Positions 36,330 to 46,971 of a DNA stretch of 64,000 nucleotides are shown in pieces. The DNA comes from Deinandra increscens subsp. villosa. Lineage: Eukaryota; Streptophyta; Magnoliopsida; Asterales; Asteraceae. Every line of letters starts with the position of its first letter. Positions within the stretch are counted from its first letter, which is position 1. The stretch lies in contig JBCNJP010000006.1 of assembly GCA_039602395.1 (NCBI GenBank), positions 67,770,509 through 67,834,508 of the forward strand. Direction: 5' to 3'. Below the pieces are notes generated by a model. The model saw only the letters and a program-made list of their open reading frames with translations, did not search any database and was not told the origin of the DNA. Position numbers and translations under genes: made by a program.

Positions 36330-37375
36330 AAATATTTTCCGGTACGAATAGAACATGGCTAAATTTATTAATGTTATAACACAATAATTCCATTTTAATT
36401 TTATAAGGTCCTTCCGACTTTTTTTTTCACTCATTATTTTATCGTACATTATTTTATTTGTTTATCGTTTTATTAAATTTAGAACTAGTACTAAAATTTC
36501 AATGTGTTCTATAATATTATAACTAAATAATGTTTTAATAATATAAATTTGGGTTGCCGATAAGCTTGTAGTCTAGTGACATGTTTGTTCTTTTATTTTT
36601 GGCACCCAATTTTTGGCACCCACTGATATAAATTTCTGGATTCGCCACTGGTGAATAGTCAACCATACAGATGCTACCACAATTGCTGGAAATCAATTTT
36701 TTATAAGCCTTGGAGGCCATCAAAGAGCGAGTCTACATAAATATCCTTCCATGTTGACTTTGCACCAAAGACTAAAAGCATATATAAGTATAAACGGTGT
36801 CGTTTATGCGTTACAAAGTGGAAGTTGAGACAAGTAGCCCAGAGTCAACTCTTCATGTGTATGTGTATGTGTGTTTTTGTATCATCACAATTAATAGTCA
36901 GGTGGAAAAACCAATATGCCAATTAAGAAAGTATATCTTTTTCTAACGATCAAGAAACAAAACCCTCACAGTAGCAGTTGAGGTCTTTAAGGAAAACCCC
37001 ACATCCGGAAATAGTCAGGTGGAAGAACCTGAAAGATCAGGGATCGAAGTTTCGACCTTGAGCTTCTAAGTCTCCCCTCATCACATGGTGACCACTAGGG
37101 CAAACCCTTGTGTTCCAATTAAGAATATATTTACATGACGTCATGACGCAGTTGGGACGTGATGAACAAAGTCAACCCTCTCAGAAGACCCTGGTTATAA
37201 AATGTCTAACTCAAGCTTGTGATAGCATAAGCACTTAAAACGGATGCATTATTAAAATTAAATATCCTAGACATGGCTATATTTTAATTGGTGCTTACAC
37301 AAACCATACCGATTCTACAAGAAACTATTTCTTTTAAATAAATAAAAAGTCAGAGGTAAGCTGGGAAACTGTACG
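36330..37375. other. Intergenic repeat debris
   Basis: No gene is seen. GGATTCGCCACTGG near 36640 is tail sequence of an unnamed repeat. AATAGTCAGGTGGAA occurs at about 36893 and again at 37011. Minus-strand 37030-37110 has SINE-like boxes (CTAGTGGTCACCATG, CTTCGATCCCTGATC), suggesting a decayed SINE. Confidence 0.4.
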
Positions 37376-37383
37376 ATAGCAAT

Positions 37384-38168
37384 TAGGGCTGTAAACGAAC
37401 GGAACAAACACGAACGAGACATGTTTGTGTTTGTTTGTTAACATGTTATCGGACAATCGAACGAACATGAACAAATAGCCGAACAAGATTTTTTGTTTGT
37501 ATCCGTTTGTTAAGCAAAAAAACTTTTTCATGTTTGTTTGTGAATTTTTTACATTTAAGGTCAAATGAACCAAACGAAATGGACAAACCAAGCCAAACTT
37601 AGTCACAAATATACCAAACAAACCAAACCAAACACAATCACAAACAAAACCAAATAAACCAAACGAACCAGATTAACATAAATTAAATGAATCAAACAAA
37701 CAAACACTATATGCTTGCATAAAAACAAAGCATTCATCCAAAGGCTGGAGATGCATGGAATCGTGGAGGTTATATAATGTATTGTGTTAACCTTAATTAT
37801 AGAAGATATTGGATGGTATAATTCATAAATATTTTTAAAAATAAAAGCTAAATAGAGAATATCTTAAAAGGGAAATTATGAATATTTAAAAAAATATTAT
37901 TAGAAGTATTAATGTTAACAAACAAACACAAACAAACAAACAATACAAACAAACGCAAACGAACGAACACTTACCGAACGTTCACGAACACACTTACCGA
38001 ACGTTCACGAACACAAATGGACAAACGAGGACTCTTTTCGTTTTCGTTTGTTAAGCTTAACGAACAAATTTTTTTTTTTGTCCGTGTTTGTCCGTTTAGT
38101 AAACAAATGAACTCCCGCCCGAACGGTTCACGAACTTTTCATGAAATTTCGGTTCGTTTACAGCCCTA
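37384..38168. mobile_element. hAT-type non-autonomous element (785 bp) with 8-bp target duplication
   Basis: Terminal inverted repeats TAGGGCTGTAAACGAAC and GTTCGTTTACAGCCCTA bound the element. It is flanked by a perfect 8-bp direct repeat ATAGCAAT (37376-37383 and 38169-38176). An 8-bp duplication is the hAT hallmark. The subterminal regions on both sides are full of CGAAC and ACAAAC repeats, possible transposase binding sites. There is no transposase gene; the frames across it are made of these repeats. Confidence 0.9.
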
Positions 38169-38284
38169 ATAGCAATTGGCTTAATTCCTTGATCTTTTCC
38201 ATTCATACAAACGTATTTATACACAAGTTATTTATATAACATATCCCTATAAATTAGATATTTACAAAATTACAAAAAGTCTAA

Positions 38285-38585
38285 GAGGAGGTGAACGTAT
38301 GCTTTAGACTGAAGCGAAAATCATCGAACAATACACGAGGTAGTCCCTTCCTTCGTGAAAATGTTCTGGTTGTACATTTTCTTGTACAAAATGAATATCT
38401 ACACTGATATTATTTTCTCGTACAAAATGAATATCTACACTGACATTATTTTCTCGTACAAAATGAATATCTACACTGACATTGTCACAGTAGACAAGAG
38501 AAGTGCGTGAGGGAGAACGGCCAAGCTCGAGTAGGAGATTGCGTATCCAGCAAATCTCTGCAACAACATGCGCAACCCGAGCCAA
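38285..38585 (-). mobile_element. Copia RNase H fragment with internal triplication
   Basis: The minus frame reads VAEICWIRNLLLELG, then SLVYCDNVSVDIHFVREN. This is the conserved C-terminal RNase H part of plant Copia polyproteins (A-E-x-x-W-[IL]-x-x-L-L-x-E-L, then V-Y-C-D-N). The segment VSVDIHFVRENN is present three times in a row. The ancestral spacing between YCDN and DIHFVRE has been lost. Confidence 0.8.
38388..38485. repeat. 36-bp in-frame tandem triplication in the Copia fragment
   Basis: Units 38388-38423, 38424-38459 and 38460-38485 (partial) start AAAATGAATATCTACACTGA and are nearly identical. The length is 12 codons, so the frame is kept. Confidence 0.88.
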
Positions 38586-39270
38586 GCTTTTTTATTTAAA
38601 AAATCATGATAAAATAAGTAAATAATATGTATTATTTTCTATATAAAAATATATAATTCTAAATATATACAAATTTAATTATAATAATATATAAACAAAT
38701 AAAAATTAATAATAAACGAGCCGAGCCCGAGCCAAGCTCTAGCTTAAATAATTCTAAATGAGTCGAGCTCAAGCTTTTTTATTATTTTTTCAACCTTTTC
38801 TATTTAAAAGTTAAAAGATAATATTTTTAAATAAAAAACCATTTCATTAGAACATAAAAAAAACATACATGTAAGACAGTACAATAAATGCTCACGAAAT
38901 TAAAAATGTGTCATAAAACGCTCATGAGACCCAAAGTATTTTTTTTTTTAAACTAAATCCGTTTTTATTCAAACTTATGCTGAGGTGTTCACAAAAGTTA
39001 TTTAAGAAAAATTAACAAATTTTGAGTTTAAATAGATAAAATAAAAAGTGAAATGTAACAAGAAAAGATAGGATGGACGGCAAGCCAGAAGCAAAGCCAT
39101 GCATACTCCATGGCGTGGAATATCTCTCACGCCTACCACTCACACGTGTGAGGGGCGGTATTTCACATCATAAGTTGTCACCAGTAACACACTAATACGA
39201 ATCTGCCACATGCCTTAAATAAACAAAAGGAATACATACTTCCACACAAAGGTACAAACAACTTAAATGT
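38586..39270. other. AT-rich spacer with GAGCC/GCTC repeats
   Basis: Copies of GAGCC(G/A)AGC and AGCTC(T/A)AGC lie at 38575-38785, separated by AT-rich sequence, as in some DNA-element termini. No gene is seen. Confidence 0.4.
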
Positions 39271-39275
39271 AAAGT

Positions 39276-39428
39276 ACTATCGGTGCCTTCTGGCCCAATG
39301 GTACTTCGAGACCACCGTACCCGGTTGTGGGGTTTCTTCTGGAGTGCTGGAGTGGTTCTCAGCTAGAAGCCATTGCTAGACTTGACCCAAGACATTGCTA
39401 GACATGACCCGAGATAGACTTTCAAAAA
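39276..39428 (+). mobile_element. SINE-like insertion with target duplication
   Basis: TGGCCCAATGG (39291-39301) fits a tRNA A-box. The element ends in an A run at 39424-39430. The direct repeat AAATGTAAAGT flanks it at 39265-39275 and 39429-39439. The B-box is weak. It lies just past the stop of the tandem kinase gene. Confidence 0.6.
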
Positions 39429-39526
39429 AAATGTAAAGTTGTTTTTACAATAAAAAGTACAGATCTAAATTCTTGAGTACCACTAACCTGCAGTTTCACT
39501 AGCTTTGTGATGGTCCAACGCCATCG

Positions 39527-42245
39527 TTACCACCGGAATTTGCGGTGTTTTCTGGTAAAATCTCTTCCTAACTGCTGAAGAACCAGTGAAATATGAGGTC
39601 GAACCCATGGTGATGGACGAACACAATCCAAGGCCACTTTCAAACTATTCCATAACTCACCATCACCAACTGCCGAAGCATTGTTCATCAAATTATGATC
39701 AAAAACCTTATCAATTCCCTCTTCTTTGTCAACCAAATTAGCCACCCATCTGGGTAAATCCAGATCAACTGTTGCTGGTGATCTCCCGGTTAGCAATTCT
39801 AACATAATCATACCCAAACTGTAGATATCGGTTTCCTTATAATTATCGTACTTGAGCTCGGGATCCCAGTAGCAGAGAAACCTGGTTTCTGGATTGATAA
39901 TTTTGAGTGACAAACCGAAGTCAGAAATCTTGGGGTTAAAGTTTTCATCTAGCCAAACGTTGTGTGATGTTAGATTTCCGTGGATTATATTGTGATCTGT
40001 GTGGAGGCAAAGCAAACCTGTAGCCACTCCTTTTGCTATCTTCATTCTTGTTGGCCAATCTACCCGTTTTTCAGGTCTTAGAGCTGCTGCATTCAATTAA
40101 AAGGAATTAATTGCAGAAATGATAAATGGTCCATGTGGTTTAATCAAAGGTTTGATCTCTCACCTCCGGGTTAAAAAAATTGCATATATAGTCTAAACTC
40201 TAAACATTTATGAGACAGTTGTATAAATGGCCTCTATGATTTGATCAAATTATAGAATTGGTGCCGGATCAAATTACCATTATCAAGAAGAACATATCTA
40301 TCAAGAATGAGCAATTAAAAAAGGATAATGCTAATTTTACTAAATTTACTTCTTTTACCGTTAAATCAAACAAATCATTAGGTTTTACTCCATCGCAAAA
40401 GAAATAACAATGAAGAATATTGGCTTACTATGGAGAATATCAGCAAGGCTTCCTTTTGGCATGTAATCATGAACGAGAAATGTCTCTCTCCCTGGGTCCA
40501 AATAATAAGACCTCACTGCCAAAAGATTAGGATGCCGAATTTTCCCAAGCAAATTTAATTCAACTTCCATTTCTCTCTGAGTTTTAGTGAAGGGTCTCAA
40601 TCTATATACTGCAACCTGATCACCATTTTCCAATGTTACCTTATAATGAGTGCCATAAGTGCTTGTCCCCATTACCTCACCACTAGCACTTAAAAGATCT
40701 TCAACCGTGAAACCCATTGTACCATCAAAGTGTACAAGTCCAGGTAGTGCCTCTCTGGCCACATCTACGGGTGGTGGTGCCGCTCCTTTGCCATCTTTTT
40801 CTTGAGCTCCTTCCGTATTCTAGAACAAGCAATAAAGAAATATGAACCAAATCGACACTAGAACTTCTTGAAAGCACCTTTTTATATAAGTTATACTTAT
40901 AATATCTCCATGTACACCAATATTGGAAGGGAATATTGTCGTTTCCTTTTTTTTTTTTTTTTTCTATGGCCATTTTGGTGCTTCTATATATGGCTGGCTG
41001 GATGTTATAGGTGAGTGTGTTTCCCGATACGTAAAATACTAACATCCGCCCTCCATTAGCTACTAGCTAGTGGCATGGAAATAGCAGACCCTTTTAGAAG
41101 GACATCTCAAACAATGTAGTTGGACTTTCTATATAGTTTTAATCATTATTTGTATTAATCATGTGAAATTCTACAAATAACGTTTGAAAACGTAAAAAGA
41201 AAAATAGTTAAGTTACCTTTTTGTCTCTGTTAAAAAAGACCCTTTTGCCTTTGGAGAGGAGGGCGCTTAGTTCATCAACATATCTGGATTTCTGAAAATT
41301 TTCCACAACATTAGTCAGTTTCTTATCATGACGCTCCTGAAACATAAGTGCACTCTCAAGCTTTTTCACAAGAAGAGATGTTTTTGGCCGTTGTTCACGA
41401 GAATTGTGCAAACACTGGAATGCAATGCCTGAAAATGTTTCCAAAGAATCCTGGTCCATATATGGGATAAGATCTTTAAAGATAACCCTGTCTAATTTCT
41501 TGCGTTCATAGCTTTCTTTCCACATAGGAACCAAAATTTGTAACTGACTATTTGTACATGTAAAGCATAATCTCCCGCACATGACTTCAAATAAAACGAC
41601 ACCAAAAGAGTATATGTCTGATTCTTTGGTTAAAGTGTAGGTAAACATATATTGAGGATCGCAGTAACCAGGGGTACCAACAACGTTGGTGAAAAGAACC
41701 GTGTGTGGTTGATTAGCAGGTCCTAGTTTTGAAAGTCCCATGTCAGAAATTTTAGCATTCCAGTTTTCATCCAGAAGGATGTTAGCACTTTTTACATCTC
41801 TATGGAGAACTCTTTGTTGGGTGCCCATGTGGTCATGCAGGTAAGTTAGCCCCTTTGCAGCATCAAGGCATATCTTGAGTCGTTGCATCCATGTAAGAGC
41901 ACTAGAGCCTAAATGACGATCAAGGCTTCCATTAAATGCATGCTCGTACACAAGGATTTTCTCACCATCCTCGTCACAAAATCCGAGGAGAGAGATGAGA
42001 TTCTTATGTGTGTAACGGGAGAGCATCATGATTTCCTTCAAAAACTCAGGGTCTCCTTGTCCGAACTCACGACTCAAACGCTTAATAGCAACCTTACTTC
42101 GCCCCCGAGAGTGAGTGACCTCTCCCTCGTACACCTTCCCAAAACCACCCTTTCCGATAACTTTGCTACGAAAACTATCGGTCGCTTTTTTTAACTCCTC
42201 CAGATGGATTTTAAGATGTTCAAACTCTTTCATAGCAGTGGTCAT
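39527..42245 (-). CDS. Predicted tandem kinase-pseudokinase protein
   Basis: Three minus-strand exons, 41217-42245, 40429-40819 and 39527-40086, join with GT-AG sites and matching phases (0, then 1) into 659 residues. Domain 1 (about 25-310) has a glycine loop GKGGFG (31-36), VAIK Lys55, candidate helix-C Glu71, HRD 148-150, DMG 168-170 in place of DFG, and GTPGYCDPQY. It belongs to the ectodomain-less kinases related to FERONIA-type receptors. Domain 2 (about 380-650) resembles IMK/MRLK receptor kinases, but has VAVY (Tyr415 for Lys), HGN 509-511 for HRD, and an intact DFG 529-531, so it is probably catalytically dead. No signal peptide or membrane segment is seen. Exon 2 lacks an in-frame ATG before its kinase domain, favouring one gene. 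Alternative: two adjacent genes, the first reading into the intron and ending KVT. Confidence 0.68.
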
Positions 42246-43426
42246 AATTAGTAACTCTTAATTTGAATACCGGGTCTGCCGTTCCAGATGTATATGTTGC
42301 ACCTACAGGTTAAACCGGTAGAATAACAGTGAAATCGGGTTGAACAAATTAGCAATCGAACCGGAGACTAATCGACTATGGCTTCTTCCGAATTCGTATC
42401 TTGCATCAGAAGTCAGCACCTGATTGAAGTAAAGGAATGGTGAACATCAGATCTTGCGACAGAAGTCAAAACCTGATCGCAGTAATGAGAGGGGTAGAAC
42501 CTTACAATTTGGAAGACATAAAGAAGAAGAAAAATGCTTTGAGGATAGGGAGGATGAGGACGAGGATGAAAGGATCTATCCATTTGCCCAAACCGTGTTG
42601 ACAACATAATATTGACTAGTTGTTTCGAGGAATGCTCCTCATGTACACGAAATGAAATATAACGATTATCTCCACATGGTTATATTTATTTTACACGTAT
42701 ATGCAAAATTGTAAAGTCTTGTAAATTCAAGATATTCAAGAGGTTGTTATGTCGGATGACATTAGATTTTTACTTCTCGTTAATAAATTAAAAGATCAAA
42801 AACTCATATCAAATCAAACTCGGAAGTTCACGATTAAATAAAGGAAAAATCACGAAAATAATCATAGTTAGACTTTGAAAATCTAATATTGAACACTTAA
42901 ATTTAGACCTCATCCAAATGACCACGTATATTCACCCAATTGCATAATGACAAATCACTACATCCGACTAAATTTATTTTGGTAAGCCTTCAATGGGGTA
43001 GTGATATGTTTCATAACCTGTCTTTCCGTCCACCTATGGGCCCTAACTTAGACCAATAAAATTATGACAACTGTATAATTCCTTTAGTTTGATAGTCGTT
43101 GTTACTGTATTCACTCCAAACCTAGTCGGCGTTCCTCCGCAGCACCCGAAGCTGCCACGTATCATTGTACTCCCAAATAGCACCCAACAGCTAATACTTA
43201 GCTGTTAATGGCGTACATGTTGCAGCCACCAGTAAGTCGTCGGCTAAGCCGGGGGGGGGGGGGGGCTAAATTTAGTCGGACTTGTCATAACGGTTCCTAT
43301 TATTTCAAAAAAAAATTGAATTTGAAAAACTTTCGAATCTAAAATAAATGTTTTGGTCCCTCCAAAAATTTTGATTATAAATATGTCTTTCACTCATTAT
43401 ATGTTCATAGCAAGGAAAGCACATCT
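42246..43426. other. Upstream region of the tandem kinase gene
   Basis: Promoter and spacer. No clear TATA box is identified. A run of about 16 G lies near 43252-43266. No gene is seen. Confidence 0.45.
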
Positions 43427-43910
43427 AATGGTTGCTTCCTCTTCTTCCTCTTGTAGTAAAAAAAGATACCAAGGCTTGATCTGGATGGTAACCTTTGTTG
43501 CTTTCATGACATGAGGGTTGTTTGTAGAACCGCCGGTAATGACAGTTCAAGGCCCGGTCATGAATTTTATGGTTGTCCGCTTTGGCCTGTAAGTGACAGT
43601 TATCCTTCTTATTTGTTTCTTCATGGCCGTGTATTTTATATTTTTTTTATCTAATAGTAACAAGTGTAATTTCTTTATGTGGAGAGCTAATGTAGATGAA
43701 AAGTTATCTGAAGTTGGGAACTATTGTTTCCTAAATTCCAAGAACATTGAAGTGTTACATTTGAGAATTGCAAAACTGGAAGTGGAGAAGAATATTCTTG
43801 AAGAGGAGATCCGAAGATTAAAACTTGAGCTGGGGAGGGCAATATTTACATTTTATACTAAAATATTTATAGTTTTAGTATGTGTTGTTGTTTGGTTCCT
43901 TAAATTCTAA
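43427..43910 (+). pseudogene. GRF-type zinc finger/coiled-coil membrane protein relic
   Basis: One frame near 43525-43590 reads CRTAGNDSSRPGHEFYGCPL and then WP, matching the second half of a GRF zinc finger (C-x-N-x-G-R-x-F-Y-x-C). After an intron-like break, the frame to 43910 reads VDEKLSEVGNYCFLNSKNIE, a coiled coil (LRIAKLEVEKNILEEEIRRL) and a C-terminal membrane helix (FIVLVCVVVWFLKF). This is the layout of the small GRF-finger proteins abundant in plant genomes, often near transposons. Frameshifts and stops separate the finger from the coil, and the first zinc ligands are degraded. Confidence 0.6.
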
Positions 43911-44081
43911 AAACAAAAATTAATTGCCTTCCTATTTATGTTAAATTCTAAAAACGCTGGATATATTAAAATGATATTAGTTATGTTACACTAGATATGT
44001 GGCATATTAATTTAAAGGCTAAAATTATGTATGTTAAGTACTTAAATTGTTCTATAAGCACCGGATGCTTCTTCTTTAAAA

Positions 44082-44581
44082 NNNNNNNNNNNNNNNNNNN
44101 NNNNNNNNNNNNNNNNNNNNNNNNNNNNNNNNNNNNNNNNNNNNNNNNNNNNNNNNNNNNNNNNNNNNNNNNNNNNNNNNNNNNNNNNNNNNNNNNNNNN
44201 NNNNNNNNNNNNNNNNNNNNNNNNNNNNNNNNNNNNNNNNNNNNNNNNNNNNNNNNNNNNNNNNNNNNNNNNNNNNNNNNNNNNNNNNNNNNNNNNNNNN
44301 NNNNNNNNNNNNNNNNNNNNNNNNNNNNNNNNNNNNNNNNNNNNNNNNNNNNNNNNNNNNNNNNNNNNNNNNNNNNNNNNNNNNNNNNNNNNNNNNNNNN
44401 NNNNNNNNNNNNNNNNNNNNNNNNNNNNNNNNNNNNNNNNNNNNNNNNNNNNNNNNNNNNNNNNNNNNNNNNNNNNNNNNNNNNNNNNNNNNNNNNNNNN
44501 NNNNNNNNNNNNNNNNNNNNNNNNNNNNNNNNNNNNNNNNNNNNNNNNNNNNNNNNNNNNNNNNNNNNNNNNNNNNNNNNN
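44082..44581. other. Assembly gap (500 N)
   Basis: Exactly 500 N, a placeholder for a gap of unknown size. It hides the 5' part of the plus-strand kinase copy that begins at its right edge. Confidence 0.99.
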
Positions 44582-45870
44582 TCACTAATCAACCACACAC
44601 AGTTCTTTTCACCAACGTTGTAGGTACTCCTGGTTACTGTGATCCTCAATATATGTCTACCTACACTTTAACCTAAGAATCAGATATATACTCTTTTGGT
44701 GTCGTTTTATTTGAAGTCCTGTGCGGGAGATTATGCTTTACATATACAAATAGTCAGTTACAGATTTTGGTGCCTATGTGGAAAGAAAGCTATGAATGTA
44801 AGAAATTAGACAGGGTTATCTTGAAATATCGCATCCCATATATGGACCAGGAATCTTTAGAAACATTTTCAGGCATTGCATTTGAGTGTTTGCACAATTC
44901 TCGTGAACAACGGCCAAAAACATCTCTTCTTGTGAAAAAGCTTGAGAGTGCACTTAGGTGGCGTTTGGTTCACGGAATGTAATGGAATTGGAATTTTTCC
45001 TTTTAAAGTTGTGTTTAAGTTGGTAAGGAGGAGGTTTGAAATACAATGAATTCCTTTAATCAATGGAATTTAGAAATCCTTCACTTTAACGAAGGAAAGT
45101 TACATGCCCCCAAATTCCATTGATTAAAAAAATTCATTGTATTTCAAACCATAATTTTAAAAGGAAAACATTACAATTCCAATTACATTACATTACGTGA
45201 ACAAAACGCCACTTAGGTTTCAGGAGCGTCATGATGATATGAAACTCACTAATGCTGTGAGAACTTCTAAAAAAAAACAGTTATGTTGATGAACTGAGTA
45301 CCTTCCTCGAGGGCAAAGAGGTCTTTTTAAACAAAAGCGAAAAGGTAAATTAACTATTTTGTAATTTCTGGAATCTCACATGATTAATACAAATAATGAT
45401 TGAAAGTTATAAATATTGATCCATCTAGGAAAAATCACGAAATTGGCCATTTAAACAAGATCATGAGTTCACAAAACGGTTTTCCATCAATGAGAAAGCA
45501 AAAATAGCATTTGACTTACAAAATGACGACTTCAAAAATGGCGTTGGATACATACGTGAAATCAGAGAAAGATCATTGGTATGGGACAATCGTTGTGAAT
45601 TTTTTTTTTTTATATTTTTACCTTTATTCTTTTGAATTAATTAAGCACCTTAATATACTTTTAGCTAATAATTTATATGTGGTAATTTAAAAAAAAATCT
45701 AAATACACAATACTATATAATTTTACTTTTTTTACATTTTGATCTAAAAACAGTCGTTCACCAAGGAGAAAGCAAAACTAGCCTTTGACTTGCAAAATGA
45801 CAACTTCAGAAATGATGTAGGATTCAGCCGCCAATTCAAAGAAAAAGCATTGGAATGGGAGAATCGTTGG
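44582..45870 (+). pseudogene. Decayed copy of the first kinase, with two extra 3' exons
   Basis: From the gap edge the frame matches kinase domain 1 of the minus-strand gene (NQPHTVLFTNVVGTPGYCDP, SDIYSFGVVLFEVLCGR, SREQRPKTSLLVKKLESAL). TAA at 44674-44676 replaces the Lys of TLTKES. A Tourist-like MITE interrupts the frame at 44957, and a further shift lies near 45270. After a donor at 45345, two exons with good splice sites follow, 45429-45578 and 45754-45870. They encode two similar segments, each with EKAK-(I/L)-AFDLQND-x-F-x-N-x-VG, which the minus-strand gene lacks. The gap hides the 5' half. It is dead as a kinase gene, though the two tail exons are still open. Confidence 0.82.
44957..45212. 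mobile_element. Tourist-like (PIF/Harbinger) MITE inside the kinase copy
   Basis: Inverted repeats start GGTGGCGTTTGGTTCACG and end CGTGAACAAAACGCCAC. TTA lies on both sides (44954-44956 and 45213-45215), the target duplication of PIF/Harbinger elements. The two halves are complementary over much of the 256 bp. Removing it restores continuity of the kinase copy (SAL-R|FQERHD against SALMFQERHD in the minus-strand gene), which dates it after the duplication. Confidence 0.85.
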
Positions 45871-46970
45871 GTAATTTTTCTATATTTTTTACCTTTATTG
45901 TTTTTGAATTAATTATGCACATTAATATACTTTGGAACGGACTAGGTCAGCAAAAACTGACTCCGTCAGCAGTTTATTTGAGCCAAACAAAACACGTTAT
46001 TAATGGTCAGTTCTGACCGGACTAGGTTAGACATTTTCAAACAGCCTCTTAGAAAAATAATAAGAGTTGGAAAGAATGTGTATACTGATTGGTTAAAAGT
46101 TTATAAAATGATGAGTTCAAATAAATAGAGACTTTTTATTGGAGAGAATGTGTAAAATAATAGTATGAAATTTTTGAAGAATGTGAGTAAAAATATATAA
46201 AAAAGTCTTGTAAAATATTTATAAAAAAAATGTAGTCTTTAGTTATTTGATTTCTTACAACATTATGTCCAAAAATTATATTGAAAAATTAAATTTACAA
46301 CTAAGCGTTATTTTATAATATTTTTTCTTAAACGTGTTATAGTTAATTATTAAATAGTAAAAGACATTTTAAAAAATAACTATTTACGTGGCGATTAAAC
46401 ACAAATTAGTTTGTAACAACTTTTTAAAACGTGGAAACACAAATAACACAAATTGATTTTTCTTAAAACTAGTTATAGTCAATGTTGTAAAAAAAAAGGT
46501 CCTTAAGAGATTAATTGGTAACTAATTAAAGATTAATCGGAATTAATGGGCAATCAATCTTTCTTGACAGGATTAATCGGCAATCGATTAAATGCCGCTA
46601 AACGATTAGTCGGCGAATAATCGGAGGCTTAACGGGATTTTTACTACCATGGTTATAGTTAATTTTGTTTAAAGAGGTGATGAAACACAAAATAATGTTG
46701 TAAGAAATAGCTTTTTAAAAAAAAAAAAAGTATAACCCAATTTACAACATTAATTTGAAAAAAAATTAAACTTCAAATTAAGACATATTAAAAAGTATAA
46801 CTATGAAAATTTTATGAAAATACATATTAAAAAGTATAAAACTTTTATGAAAAAGTATAACCCATTTTTAAGTTTTTTAATGAAACTTAACACATATTAA
46901 AATTATAGAAATTATAACCCAGTTATGGAGGACCAGTGTTCCGGATCAAGAAAACATGATGATAGAAAAC
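45871..46970. other. AT-rich spacer, no gene
   Basis: No coding signal. A patch at 46500-46640 repeats variants of GATTAATCGG and CGATTA several times. The rest is A/T-rich. Confidence 0.5.
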
Positions 46971-46971
46971 T

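Noticed and set aside
37334..37621. 95-residue minus-strand frame, and 37912-38169 on plus
   Set aside because: Both are made of ACAAAC/CGAAC repeats of the hAT element.
40725..41045. 106-residue minus-strand frame
   Set aside because: It reads the intron and exon 2 of the tandem kinase gene in a wrong frame; the exon 2 frame with kinase motifs is the real one.
43981..44649. Long open frames across the N run on both strands
   Set aside because: They consist almost only of unknown residues from the assembly gap. The same holds for 60495-61112.
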